A DNA stretch of 64,000 bases from Flavobacteriaceae bacterium (GCA_013373385.1 JABXHX010000011.1:20013-84012); one strand, 5' to 3'; shown: positions 16,480 through 24,977, counted from the stretch's first letter. The notes: a model not told the origin generated them from the sequence alone. Program-made: numbers and translations.

Positions 16480-17499
16480 TTAAAGCACCGACTTAAACTG
16501 CTCTAAGAAACGTTTGTCGTTTTCGTAGAACATACGAATATCTGGAATCTGATATAACAACATAGCAATACGCTCAATACCCATTCCGAATGCATATCCA
16601 GAATACTTTGTAGGATCAATATTAGCGTTTTTCAACACATTAGAATCTACCATTCCACAGCCCATAATTTCTAACCAACCAGTTCCTTTGGTAATTCTGT
16701 AATCGGTTTCAGTTTCTAATCCCCAATAAATATCTACCTCTGCGCTTGGCTCAGTAAATGGGAAATATGATGGACGTAAACGAATCTTAGATTTTCCAAA
16801 CATCTCTTTTGTAAAGTACAATAAGGTTTGTTTTAAATCAGCAAAAGAAACATCAGTATCAATGTATAATCCTTCTACTTGATGGAAAATACAGTGAGCT
16901 CTAGCAGAAATATCTTCATTACGGAAAACACGTCCAGGAGAAATGGTTCTAATAGGCGGTTGATTTTCCTCCATATAACGAACTTGTACAGAAGAAGTAT
17001 GTGTTCTTAATAAAGTATCAGGATTTTTCTCAATAAAGAACGTATCCTGCATATCTCTTGCCGGATGATATTCTGGTAAATTTAATGCTGTAAAGTTGTG
17101 CCAGTCATCTTCAATTTCTGGACCTTCAGAAACAGTAAAACCAATTCTGTTAAAAACTTCAATAATTTGATTTTTTACAATTGATATTGGATGACGAGAC
17201 CCTAATTCAATAGGTTCAGGTGGTCTTGTTAAATCTCCATAAACACCTTTATCTTCAACAGTATTTTCAATAGCATCGCTTAAAGTAGTTACTTTTTCTT
17301 CTGCAGCTTTCTTTAAATTATTCAACGCTTGCCCGAAATCTTTTCTTAACTCAGCATCAACATTTTTAAATTCTGCAAACAACCCTTTTAATAAGCCTTT
17401 ACTACCTAAATATTTTATTCGAAACGACTCAACTTCTTCTTTAGAAGTAGCTTGAAACGCTTTAACATCACCAATCAGTTCTTTTACTTTATCTAACAT
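16480..17499 (-). CDS. pheS: phenylalanine--tRNA ligase alpha subunit
   Basis: The ATG at 17499 gives 339 residues; the TTG at 17514 is an unlikely start. It has the N-terminal coiled-coil tRNA-binding arm (about residues 1-85), then the class II synthetase core with ELGSRHPISIVKNQI, motif 2 FRNEDISARAHCIFHQVEG and motif 3 GYAFGMGIERIAMLLYQIPD. It forms an alpha2-beta2 enzyme with PheT, which is not in this window. Two small genes follow at one- and three-base gaps. The promoter element lies at 17526-17533 on the minus strand. Confidence 0.96.
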   Translation of the reverse strand: MLDKVKELIGDVKAFQATSKEEVESFRIKYLGSKGLLKGLFAEFKNVDAELRKDFGQALNNLKKAAEEKVTTLSDAIENTVEDKGVYGDLTRPPEPIELGSRHPISIVKNQIIEVFNRIGFTVSEGPEIEDDWHNFTALNLPEYHPARDMQDTFFIEKNPDTLLRTHTSSVQVRYMEENQPPIRTISPGRVFRNEDISARAHCIFHQVEGLYIDTDVSFADLKQTLLYFTKEMFGKSKIRLRPSYFPFTEPSAEVDIYWGLETETDYRITKGTGWLEIMGCGMVDSNVLKNANIDPTKYSGYAFGMGIERIAMLLYQIPDIRMFYENDKRFLEQFKSVL

Positions 17500-17525
17500 C
17501 TTAATCTTTTCCAATAATTAGGTTG

Positions 17526-17552
17526 CAAATTTATGATTTTTATATCAAACAA
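17526..17552 (-). promoter_or_regulatory. pheS promoter
   Basis: On the minus strand TTG (17552-17550) is followed after 16 bases by TAAATTTG (17533-17526), a perfect -7 element 26 bases before the pheS ATG. Confidence 0.6.
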
Positions 17553-17593
17553 TTAGTAGGATTTCTAAAGAGTTCATACCTAGTAAATTCTAG

Positions 17594-17624
17594 TTTACGA
17601 AATCGATTGAGAAAGTTTCGTAAA
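17594..17624. repeat. inverted repeat between pheS and gdhA
   Basis: TTTACGAAA (17594-17602) and TTTCGTAAA (17616-17624) are perfect inverted arms around 13 bases. Two ATCGAT palindromes (near 17602-17607 and 17623-17628) overlap the arms. It lies in the divergent pheS-gdhA intergenic region, upstream of the gdhA -7 element, where an operator could sit. There is no T tract to make it a terminator. Confidence 0.5.
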
Positions 17625-17672
17625 TCGATGAAATTATCGACTATTTTTAAAATTAAACATTTGGAAATTAGT

Positions 17673-17680
17673 TATATTTG
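17673..17680 (+). promoter_or_regulatory. gdhA -7 element
   Basis: TATATTTG is a perfect TAnnTTTG, 46 bases upstream of the gdhA ATG. No TTG stands at the usual distance upstream, which fits a promoter needing an activator. Confidence 0.6.
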
Positions 17681-17726
17681 CGCCATTAAATTTAAATTCA
17701 CAAACACTAATACATAGATTTAAATT

Positions 17727-19070
17727 ATGGAATCTAAAATAAATGCATTTATGGATTACGTTCAGCAACGTGATTCTAATGAACCAGAATTTTTACAAGC
17801 TGTTCACGAAGTGGCAGAAACTGTAATTCCATTTATTGAAAACAATCCTAAATATCAAGGAAAAAAATTGTTAGAAAGAATGGTTGAACCTGAAAGAGTA
17901 ATTACTTTTAGAGTTCCTTGGGTAGATGACAACGGAGAAACTCAGGTTAACAGAGGTTATAGAGTTGAGTTTAATTCTGCAATTGGTCCTTACAAAGGAG
18001 GATTGCGTTTTCACCCATCTGTAAACTTATCAATTTTAAAGTTCTTAGGATTTGAACAAGTATTCAAAAACTCATTAACTACTTTACCAATGGGTGGAGG
18101 AAAAGGAGGTTCTGATTTCAACCCTAAAGGAAAATCTGATAGAGAAGTTATGGCGTTCTGTCAAGCTTTTATGTCTGAATTATTCCGTCATATTGGAGCT
18201 AATACAGATGTTCCTGCAGGAGACATTGGTGTTGGAGGAAGAGAAATCGGATTTATGTTCGGTCAATATAAAAAATTACGCAACGAGTTTGTTGGCGTAT
18301 TAACAGGAAAAGGATCTGCTTGGGGTGGTTCTTTAATTAGGCCAGAAGCAACAGGATACGGAGATGTGTATTTTGCACAAAACATGTTGCAAACAAAAGG
18401 AGATTCTTTTGAAGGAAAAACAGTAGTTGTTTCTGGATCAGGAAACGTTGCGCAATATGCTACAGAAAAAGCAACAGAATTAGGAGCTAAAGTAGTTACG
18501 ATGTCAGATTCTTCTGGATATATTTATGATGCAGACGGAATTGATGCTGAGAAATTAGCATACGTTATGGAAATTAAAAATGTTCGTAGAGGAAGAATTC
18601 ACGAATATGTAGAAAAATATCCTAATGCAAAATTCTTTGCAGGAGAAAGACCATGGTCTGTTAAAGCAGATGTTGCTTTACCTTGTGCAACTCAAAATGA
18701 GTTAAACGGAGAAGAAGCTAAAACATTAGTAGCTAACGGATGTATCTGTGTTGCAGAAGGAGCGAATATGCCTTCTACTCCAGAAGCAATTGAAGTATTC
18801 CAAAAGGCAAAAATATTATTTGCCCCAGGAAAAGCATCTAATGCAGGTGGTGTAGCAACTTCAGGTTTAGAAATGTCTCAAAACTCTTTACGTTATAACT
18901 GGACAAGAGAAGAGGTTGATGCAAAATTACACCAAATCATGAACGATATTCATGCTTCTTGTATCAAATACGGAACACAAGAAGATGGTTATGTAGATTA
19001 CGTAAAAGGAGCAAACGTTGCTGGTTTCGTAAAAGTTGCTGACGCAATGATTGATCAAGGAGTTGTTTAA
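17727..19070 (+). CDS. gdhA: NADP-type glutamate dehydrogenase
   Basis: The 447-residue hexameric-type enzyme has the glutamate/2-oxoglutarate site KGGLRFHPSVN at 90-100, the catalytic lysine in PMGGGKGGSDFNPKG (Lys126) and the PAGDIGVGGREIGFM motif. The Rossmann motif is VVSGSGNVAQYA. Length and motifs place it with the class I NADP-specific enzymes that assimilate ammonium into glutamate. It is monocistronic, with a strong terminator at 19096-19127 and an inverted repeat far upstream that may serve nitrogen control. Confidence 0.95.
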   Translation: MESKINAFMDYVQQRDSNEPEFLQAVHEVAETVIPFIENNPKYQGKKLLERMVEPERVITFRVPWVDDNGETQVNRGYRVEFNSAIGPYKGGLRFHPSVNLSILKFLGFEQVFKNSLTTLPMGGGKGGSDFNPKGKSDREVMAFCQAFMSELFRHIGANTDVPAGDIGVGGREIGFMFGQYKKLRNEFVGVLTGKGSAWGGSLIRPEATGYGDVYFAQNMLQTKGDSFEGKTVVVSGSGNVAQYATEKATELGAKVVTMSDSSGYIYDADGIDAEKLAYVMEIKNVRRGRIHEYVEKYPNAKFFAGERPWSVKADVALPCATQNELNGEEAKTLVANGCICVAEGANMPSTPEAIEVFQKAKILFAPGKASNAGGVATSGLEMSQNSLRYNWTREEVDAKLHQIMNDIHASCIKYGTQEDGYVDYVKGANVAGFVKVADAMIDQGVV

Positions 19071-19095
19071 TTAAAAACACTCATTATATAAAATC

Positions 19096-19127
19096 AAAAG
19101 CGCTTCGATTATCGAAGCGCTTTTTTT
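19096..19127 (+). terminator. gdhA terminator
   Basis: AAAAGCGCTTCGAT and its complement form a long GC-containing stem with a three-base loop, running into a T tract (19121-19127), 26 bases after the gdhA stop. Confidence 0.88.
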
Positions 19128-19152
19128 ATTTTTACTACTCAAACTTATAGGA

Positions 19153-19995
19153 ATGATTATTAACAAAAATCAAATTTTAGGGGGAAAACATTCGAAACCA
19201 ATTTTAGTGGATACCTTTTATCAACAAACCAATCAAGCAAAACCGATTCTTATTTTTTGTCATGGATATAAGGGTTTTAAAGATTGGGGAGCTTGGGACT
19301 TAATGGGAAAAACGTTTGCTGAGGCAGGGTTTTTCTTTATAAAATTCAATTTTTCTCACAATGGAGGTACGATTGAGCAACCGATTGATTTTCCAGATTT
19401 AGAAGCTTTTGGAAATAATAATTATTCCAAAGAATTGGATGATTTAAAAAGCGTAATTGATTGGATTTTTGAAAAAACGGATTATGAAAATGAATTAAAC
19501 TTGAATCAAATTTCGCTACTTGGGCATAGTAGAGCAGGCGGAATAGTTTCGATAAAAGCTGAAGAAGATAGAAGAGTTACGAAAGTAATAACACTAGCAG
19601 GTGTTTGTGATTTTGGAAGTAGAACAGCAACTACAGGAGATTTAGAACAGTGGAAAAAAGATGGAGTAAAGTATGTTGTTAACGGAAGAACGAAACAACA
19701 AATGCCACATTACATTCAGTTTTATGAGGATTTTATTCAAAACGAAGAAAGATTGACAATCAAGAGAGCTGTTGAAAATTTACAGATTCCACATTTGATA
19801 ATTCATGGAGATAAAGACACCTCTATTTCTGTTGAAGAAGCCAAAACGCAACATCGTTGGAATCCGAAAAGTGAATTGGCAATAATTGAAAATGCAGATC
19901 ATGTGTTTAACACAAAACATCCATGGAAAAAAGAAACATTGTCTAAAGAGTTAAAAGAAGTTGTGCTTAGTTGTATTACCTTTTTAAAAAATTAA
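19153..19995 (+). CDS. alpha/beta hydrolase
   Basis: The 280-residue protein carries the complete alpha/beta hydrolase triad: nucleophile elbow GHSRAGG with Ser126, acid in IIHGDKDTSISVEE (Asp near 223) and a terminal His in NADHVFN. CHGYKGFKDWGAW at 36-48 would form the oxyanion region. No signal peptide is visible, so it is cytoplasmic. The fold resembles dienelactone hydrolase and acyl-peptide-type esterases, and its ester or peptide substrate cannot be told from sequence. It precedes dinB by 34 bases on the same strand. Confidence 0.85.
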   Translation: MIINKNQILGGKHSKPILVDTFYQQTNQAKPILIFCHGYKGFKDWGAWDLMGKTFAEAGFFFIKFNFSHNGGTIEQPIDFPDLEAFGNNNYSKELDDLKSVIDWIFEKTDYENELNLNQISLLGHSRAGGIVSIKAEEDRRVTKVITLAGVCDFGSRTATTGDLEQWKKDGVKYVVNGRTKQQMPHYIQFYEDFIQNEERLTIKRAVENLQIPHLIIHGDKDTSISVEEAKTQHRWNPKSELAIIENADHVFNTKHPWKKETLSKELKEVVLSCITFLKN

Positions 19996-20029
19996 CAAAG
20001 TTTAAATACCGTTTATTTATTTTTGAAAG

Positions 20030-21112
20030 ATGGAACTTAAACCTCCTTTTAGAAAGATTATTCATGTTGATATGGATGCGTTTTATGCATCTGTAGAGCA
20101 ATTAGATAATCCAGACTTAAGAGGAAAACCATTAGCAGTTGGTGGTAATGAAATACGCGGTGTAGTTTCTGCTGCAAGTTATGAAGCAAGAAAATTTGGA
20201 GTACGTTCTGCAATGAGTGGTGTATTAGCCAAACAGAAATGTCCGCATTTACTATTTGTGCCACCAAGATTTTATAGATACAAAGAAATTTCATCAAAAA
20301 TTAGAGCAATTTTTTACGAGTATACAGATTTGGTAGAGCCGCTTTCTTTAGACGAAGCCTATTTAGATGTTACTGAAAATAAAAAAGGAAATCCTTCTGC
20401 GAGCTTAATTGCAACAGAAATTAGACAACGCATTTGGGATGATTTAGAGCTAAGAGCTTCGGCAGGAATATCTATCAATAAATTTATAGCCAAAGTAGCA
20501 TCCGATATTAATAAACCAAATGGGCAAAAAACAATCAATCCAGAAGAGGTTGTTTCTTTTTTAGAAGAATTACCAATCAATAAGTTTTTCGGAATTGGAA
20601 AAGTTACAGCTGCAAAAATGCATAATCATGGAATTTTTAAAGGAATAGACTTAAAAAAATGGACAAAAGAAGCACTAGAAGAAACCTTTGGTAAATCTGG
20701 AGTGCAATATTACCAAATAGTAAGAGGCATACATAATAGTTCAGTAAAACCAAATAGAATTAGAAAATCAATTGCTGCTGAACGAACTTTTATAGAAAAC
20801 ATTTCTTCAGAGGTCTTTATGCTAGAAAGACTAGAAAAAATTGCAACAGAATTAGAAAATCGAATGATAAAGTCGAATACCAAAGGGAAAACAATTACTT
20901 TAAAAATAAAGTATAGCGATTTTACACAGCAAACTAGAAGCAAAACAGCTGATTTTTTTATGCAAAAAAAGAATGAGTTTTTCCTGCTAGTAAAAGAATT
21001 ATTATACCAAGAAAAATTAAACAACTCCGTTCGTTTATTGGGTATTTCTTTTAGTAATTTAGACACAGAAAAAAAAGAACCTGTATTGGTCCAGTTAAAA
21101 TTCGATTTTTGA
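20030..21112 (+). CDS. dinB: DNA polymerase IV (Y-family)
   Basis: The 360-residue translesion polymerase has HVDMDAFYASVEQ at 12-24 (Asp14, metal; Phe18 and Tyr19 near the steric gate) and SLDEAYLDVT at 106-115 (Asp108, Glu109). A helix-hairpin-helix segment (INKFFGIGKVTAAKM) and the little-finger domain follow. The C-terminus ends QLKFDF, which resembles a sliding-clamp binding motif; that is inference. The following acetyltransferase start overlaps the TGA (TGATG), indicating coupling. Confidence 0.94.
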   Translation: MELKPPFRKIIHVDMDAFYASVEQLDNPDLRGKPLAVGGNEIRGVVSAASYEARKFGVRSAMSGVLAKQKCPHLLFVPPRFYRYKEISSKIRAIFYEYTDLVEPLSLDEAYLDVTENKKGNPSASLIATEIRQRIWDDLELRASAGISINKFIAKVASDINKPNGQKTINPEEVVSFLEELPINKFFGIGKVTAAKMHNHGIFKGIDLKKWTKEALEETFGKSGVQYYQIVRGIHNSSVKPNRIRKSIAAERTFIENISSEVFMLERLEKIATELENRMIKSNTKGKTITLKIKYSDFTQQTRSKTADFFMQKKNEFFLLVKELLYQEKLNNSVRLLGISFSNLDTEKKEPVLVQLKFDF

Positions 21113-21561
21113 TGATAAGAATAGTACGAACAAACTCAGAAAACCAAGATTTTATCAATTTGGTAAAAGAGCTAGATGTTTACTTAAAGATAGTAGATGG
21201 AGAAGACCATGACTTTTACAATCAGTACAATCATATAGATGTATTACAACATGCAGTGGTTGTTTATCATAATAATATTCCAGTAGGATGTGGAGCCATA
21301 AAACCATTTGATGCAAGTTCTATGGAAGTAAAAAGAATGTATGTAAAACCGAATTATAGAGGACGTGGAATTGCACAACAAATTACAGAAGAGTTAGAAA
21401 GTTGGACCAAAGAATCAGGCTATCAATCAACAATTTTAGAAACTGGTAAAAGACAAGCTGATGCGGTGTGTTTTTATCAAAAATGTAAGTATCAAGTCAT
21501 TCCAAATTATGGTCAATACAAAGGAATAACAAACTCAGTATGTTTTAAAAAAGAATTGTAA
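21112..21561 (+). CDS. GNAT family N-acetyltransferase
   Basis: The 149-residue protein starts at the ATG overlapping the dinB stop codon. The acetyl-CoA motif is MEVKRMYVKPNYRGRGIAQQITEEL at about residues 64-88 (split here by VKPNYRGRGIA), followed by ILETGKRQADAVCFYQKCKYQ, the usual motif B. The acceptor is unknown. It is translated with dinB and followed one base later by an FAD oxidase gene, so this is a three-gene unit. Confidence 0.83.
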   Translation: MIRIVRTNSENQDFINLVKELDVYLKIVDGEDHDFYNQYNHIDVLQHAVVVYHNNIPVGCGAIKPFDASSMEVKRMYVKPNYRGRGIAQQITEELESWTKESGYQSTILETGKRQADAVCFYQKCKYQVIPNYGQYKGITNSVCFKKEL

Positions 21562-21562
21562 T

Positions 21563-22669
21563 ATGAATTTAAGTTATTGGGAGCAAAAAGAATGGTTTGG
21601 TAATGTAGATTTCACAATTGTAGGTAGTGGAATTGTTGGGTTAAACTGTGCTTTGGCGTTGAAAGAAAAATATCCAACAACAAAAGTATTGGTATTAGAA
21701 AAAGGAATGCTGCCTCAAGGAGCAAGTTCTAAAAATGCAGGATTTGCTTGTTTTGGAAGTTTATCTGAATTGATAGATGATTTAAAATCACACACCGAAG
21801 AAGAAGTTTTTGATTTGGTAAAAAAGCGTTGGGATGGTTTACAGTTGCTACGAAAAAACTTAGGTGATAAAAACATCGATTTTCAAGAAAATAAAGGGTT
21901 TGAACTATTTCAAGATGCGGAATTTTTTAACTATTGTAATTCACAGAGAGCAGCTATAAATAAATTAATCAAACCCATTTTTAATAAAGACGTTTTTTCT
22001 GAATCTGAGAATGTATTTGGGTTTGAAAAAATACAACCCAACTATATTGTCAATCAGTTTGAAGGGCAAATTGATACAGGAAAAATGGTAGCGGCCTTAT
22101 TGTTTAAAGTACAGCAATTAGGTGTGAAAATTTTAAATAATTGTACTGTTAAATCTTTTCAAGAAAATAACAATTCTGTAACGATACAAACCGATCAAAC
22201 TACATTTAATTCGAACAAATTATTCATAGCCACCAATGGGTTTGCAAAAGAACTGCTACAAGAAGATGTACAACCTGCAAGAGCACAGGTAATTATTACC
22301 AAACCGATTGAAAATTTACACATCAAAGGCTCTTTTCATTTAGATAAAGGCTATTTCTATTTTAGAAACATCAATAATAGGATCTTATTTGGCGGTGGAA
22401 GAAATCTAGATTTTAAAGGTGAAGAAACCACAGAATTTGGTCAGTCTGAAATTATTCAAGTATCCCTAAAAAGAATATTACAAGAAACAATTTTACCAAA
22501 TAAGCTATTTGAAATAGAGTCGACTTGGAGTGGAATTATGGGTGTAGGAAATCAGAAAAAAGCCATTGTAAAACCAATTTCTATCAACGTTTTTTGCGGA
22601 GTGCGTTTAGGCGGAATGGGCGTTGCTATTGGCAGTTTGGTAGGTAAAGAATTAGCAGATTTAGTATAG
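21563..22669 (+). CDS. FAD-dependent amino acid/amine oxidase-like protein (DAO family)
   Basis: The 368-residue protein has an FAD-binding motif FTIVGSGIVGLNCALAL (Gly21, Gly23, Gly26), then LEKGMLPQGASSKNAGFACFG, a typical DAO-family flavin loop. The C-terminal region with GGGRN and the GVRLGGMGVAIGS segment completes the second FAD half-site. The family includes glycine oxidase, sarcosine oxidase and D-amino-acid dehydrogenase; substrate is not evident. It follows the acetyltransferase by one base. A repeat region lies downstream. Confidence 0.82.
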   Translation: MNLSYWEQKEWFGNVDFTIVGSGIVGLNCALALKEKYPTTKVLVLEKGMLPQGASSKNAGFACFGSLSELIDDLKSHTEEEVFDLVKKRWDGLQLLRKNLGDKNIDFQENKGFELFQDAEFFNYCNSQRAAINKLIKPIFNKDVFSESENVFGFEKIQPNYIVNQFEGQIDTGKMVAALLFKVQQLGVKILNNCTVKSFQENNNSVTIQTDQTTFNSNKLFIATNGFAKELLQEDVQPARAQVIITKPIENLHIKGSFHLDKGYFYFRNINNRILFGGGRNLDFKGEETTEFGQSEIIQVSLKRILQETILPNKLFEIESTWSGIMGVGNQKKAIVKPISINVFCGVRLGGMGVAIGSLVGKELADLV

Positions 22670-22670
22670 T

Positions 22671-22796
22671 GTCAGTTCGAGTGATTTTGCTTTAGCAAAA
22701 TAGTATCGAGAACAACTGAAACAGCTAGATTTGTTTACCGAAAAGGTAAGCACAAATTTGTGAAACAAATTTACTTGATGTGACAAAAAACAAAAC
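22671..22796. repeat. flavobacterial dispersed hairpin repeat
   Basis: The start, around GTCAGTTCGAGTGATTTTGC, and the mirrored GCAAAATAGTATCGAGAAC-type half form an imperfect long hairpin (22671-22720), with ATTTTGC/GCAAAAT as the perfect inner stem. A second set of short inverted pieces (GTTTACC/GGTAAGC, AATTTGT) follows to about 22790. Sequences of this TTCGAG...TATCGAGAAC type recur widely in Flavobacteriaceae intergenic DNA. It probably also ends the dinB transcript. Confidence 0.6.
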
Positions 22797-23246
22797 ATGA
22801 CTTTAAAACAAGAACTTTATAATTTGTGTGATGCTTTTGTAAAGCAACGATTACAAACCATACAACACACCATTTTTTCAAACCAAAAAGCTCTGCAATC
22901 AGAAACAAAAAGCTCTGCAGGAGACAAACATGAAACAGGTAGAGCCATGTTGCAATTAGAAATGGAAAAAGCAGGGCAACAATTGCAAAGTATTCAGTTT
23001 ATGAAAGAAACCTTGGCGAGAATAAACCCAACACAAACCAATAATATTGTAAGCTTAGGAAGTATTGTTTACACATCACAAGCCACTTATTTTTTAAGTA
23101 TTAGCGCAGGGCAACTAGTAGTCGCCAACAAGCCCTATTTTGCGGTTTCGGTTTCTTCTCCGATAGGAAAATTATTGCTAGGTAAAAGAGAAAAAGATAC
23201 CTTTGTTTTTAACGGGAAACAGCTAGTGATTGAAAATCTTTTGTAA
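22797..23246 (+). CDS. GreA/GreB C-terminal-like protein
   Basis: The 149-residue protein has a helical, coiled-coil-like N-terminal half (about residues 1-80, including KSSAGDKHETGRAMLQLEMEKAG), as the N-terminal hairpin of Gre factors has. A C-terminal part ends in AVSVSSPIGKLLLGKREKDTFVFNG, which matches the FKBP-like GreA C-terminal signature SPIGKALLGK. Gre factors bind in the RNA polymerase secondary channel and rescue backtracked complexes. The acidic tip residues typical of true Gre factors are not clear, so it may be a polymerase-binding relative with another role. Confidence 0.7.
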   Translation: MTLKQELYNLCDAFVKQRLQTIQHTIFSNQKALQSETKSSAGDKHETGRAMLQLEMEKAGQQLQSIQFMKETLARINPTQTNNIVSLGSIVYTSQATYFLSISAGQLVVANKPYFAVSVSSPIGKLLLGKREKDTFVFNGKQLVIENLL

Positions 23247-23253
23247 GGTTTCG

Positions 23254-23341
23254 ACAACGTGTTTGTGTATGATTTCGTTGCGTGAAAATCCGCGAGGACT
23301 TTTCTTTCGGAAAGTCAGAAGTAATGAACTATAGCCGTTGT
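23254..23341. repeat. structured repeat with ACAACG/CGTTGT ends
   Basis: The segment begins with ACAACG (23254-23259) and ends with its perfect inverse CGTTGT (23336-23341). Inside is a hairpin GACTTT...AAAGTC with a TCTTTCGG loop. The sequence is richer in CG than the surroundings. Elements with this start, core and end recur in Flavobacteriaceae genomes, often next to small cassette-like genes. It touches the stop codon of the 141-residue ORF. Confidence 0.6.
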
Positions 23342-23896
23342 TATGTGTTAGCTTTTATTATCGCTTTTAGTTTGTTTTCGTAATTCAGGTTTTCAAAGAA
23401 ACTGAATTGTCTCTCGAATAAATATCCGTTTGCAATAAAGTCCATTTCATATTCAGCCGTTTTTAAATTTAATTCCATTTGGTCAATTGTATATTCACTA
23501 ATTAAAATTTTGAAATATCGAGCGTATAATTTCGAAACTCCGAGTTTTAATAAAATCCACATTGGCGAAAGAAAAAATGGGTCAATCGTTTCTTTTCCTC
23601 TTGTGATTGTAATTCTGATTATACTTTCCTTAGGGATTGGAATTGCAGTCAGTTTATTCGAATAATTCGCACGTAATAAAATTCCGCTTGTCCGCTTTTC
23701 AAAGTTACATTTTGAATGGAGTTTCAGATTTTCAGATTCAGGATTTTTAGCTTTAAATGACTTCAAATAAAATCCAGTACTTCCGGTTGCTTTCGGTTTT
23801 CGAAAGTCAATTTCGGCTGGCTTTCCAATCTGTTTTATTATTGTTTGTTAGGTCATTAAATTCTAATACGTGTGTTTTTTACAGCTTGCACATAAT
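23340..23896. mobile_element. putative non-autonomous gene cassette
   Basis: GTTATGTGTTAGC at 23340-23352 and GCTTGCACATAAT at 23884-23896 are imperfect inverted repeats (10 of 13 positions agree) that bound one ORF on the minus strand. The left end abuts the ACAACG/CGTTGT repeat at 23254-23341. The enclosed DNA has more CG-rich words than neighbouring genes. No recombinase or transposase is encoded. This is a proposed unit, not a recognised element class. Confidence 0.4.
23341..23766 (-). CDS. hypothetical cassette-borne protein
   Basis: The 141-residue protein has no domain I recognise. It has one hydrophobic stretch (FFLSPMWILLKLGVSKLY), is otherwise mixed alpha/beta, and appears cytoplasmic. 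The listed start is a TTG at 23766. The frame stays open upstream to a stop at 23848-23850 without an ATG, so the true start could be another non-ATG codon, or the gene may be 5'-damaged. The stop codon lies inside the left inverted repeat. Base and codon use (ACG, TCC, CGA) differ from the neighbouring genes, which suggests recent arrival. Confidence 0.5.
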   Translation of the reverse strand: MKSFKAKNPESENLKLHSKCNFEKRTSGILLRANYSNKLTAIPIPKESIIRITITRGKETIDPFFLSPMWILLKLGVSKLYARYFKILISEYTIDQMELNLKTAEYEMDFIANGYLFERQFSFFENLNYENKLKAIIKANT

Positions 23897-23981
23897 GCGT
23901 TTTTGATATAAATCCGTTTTAATGATTTATATCAGCAGTTATCAAAAGGTAGTTAAAAAAGAATTTAAAATCAAACTAAAT

Positions 23982-24908
23982 TTAGTTGGTAAATTTTAAA
24001 AATACTTTAGTGTCTTTTTTTATTTTTTCTGTATGATTAAAAAACACTTTCTGTCCGTTGAGGGCAGCTTCAATCAACCAATAAGAGCCTTTAAAATAAG
24101 AAGTATAAACCGTTGCTTGTAGGGTAGCATGTTCTACAACTTTTAATTGATGCGGATAACATAAAAAGGTTTCCTTGTTTAGGGTAATTTCATTGACATC
24201 ATCAAACAATGCAGCTATATATTTTTGTGTGGGGTTGTTGTAGATGTTTTGTGGAGTATCATTAGCAATCACTTCATGATGTTGGAGAACAATTAATTTA
24301 TCTGCAAAAGCAAGCGCATCGTGCCCATCGTGTGTAGCAACAATACAAGCAATATTTTTTTCTTTTAAATAAGCAAAGAGCTTTCTTTGTAAAGAGTTCT
24401 TTTTAAAATTATCAACTTGACTAAACGGCTCGTCAAGCAAAATCAACTCAGGTTCTTTTGCCAAAGCGCGGGCAATCGCAACACGCTGTTGCTGTCCGCC
24501 ACTTAAATTCTGAACCTTTACGTTTGCAAACTCCGACATTTCAATTACCTCAAGTAATTCTTCCGTTCTTTTTTGCGCTTCTTTAGGATAAAAACGAGAT
24601 AAAAACTTTTGAATGTTTTCGCTTACCGAAATAAAAGGCATTAAGTCAAAATCTTGCGCTACATATTTAAAAAACTCCATACCAGGAACCAAATGATGTT
24701 TGGGTCCTAAAATTTCTAGATCATTCCAAAATAAGGAACCTTTGTTTAAATCTAACAATCCGTAAATAGCTTTAAGCAAAGTAGATTTTCCGCAGCCACT
24801 TTCTCCCATCACACATAAAAGAGCTCCTTTTTGTAAAGAAAAGTCAATATTTTTTAAAACAGGGACGTCCTTTGTGTACTCAAAAGAAATGGTATTTACG
24901 TGTAGCAT
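23982..24908 (-). CDS. orphan ABC transporter ATP-binding protein (PotA/FbpC-like)
   Basis: The 308-residue ATPase has Walker A GESGCGKST (35-43), signature LSGGQQQR (135-142), Walker B LILLDE (155-160) and H-loop His193. A C-terminal extension of about 85 residues resembles a TOBE regulatory domain as in polyamine, iron and molybdate importers (PotA, FbpC, ModC). No permease or binding-protein gene is adjacent, so partner and substrate cannot be named. The CYTH gene is divergent from it; the foreign-looking cassette lies downstream. Confidence 0.85.
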   Translation of the reverse strand: MLHVNTISFEYTKDVPVLKNIDFSLQKGALLCVMGESGCGKSTLLKAIYGLLDLNKGSLFWNDLEILGPKHHLVPGMEFFKYVAQDFDLMPFISVSENIQKFLSRFYPKEAQKRTEELLEVIEMSEFANVKVQNLSGGQQQRVAIARALAKEPELILLDEPFSQVDNFKKNSLQRKLFAYLKEKNIACIVATHDGHDALAFADKLIVLQHHEVIANDTPQNIYNNPTQKYIAALFDDVNEITLNKETFLCYPHQLKVVEHATLQATVYTSYFKGSYWLIEAALNGQKVFFNHTEKIKKDTKVFLKFTN

Positions 24909-24949
24909 TTTTGTTGACTTTTAAAAATGTAATATTAGCTATAAATAAA

Positions 24950-24957
24950 TACATTTG
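24950..24957 (+). promoter_or_regulatory. -7 element for the CYTH gene
   Basis: TACATTTG is a perfect TAnnTTTG, 20 bases upstream of the ATG at 24978. Confidence 0.55.
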
Positions 24958-24977
24958 TAATAACTTATTCATAAAAA

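Noticed and set aside
23254..23896. Possible integron attC site
   Set aside because: The ends contain AAC and GTT words but not the RYYYAAC/GTTRRRY core pair, and no integrase gene is present in the window.
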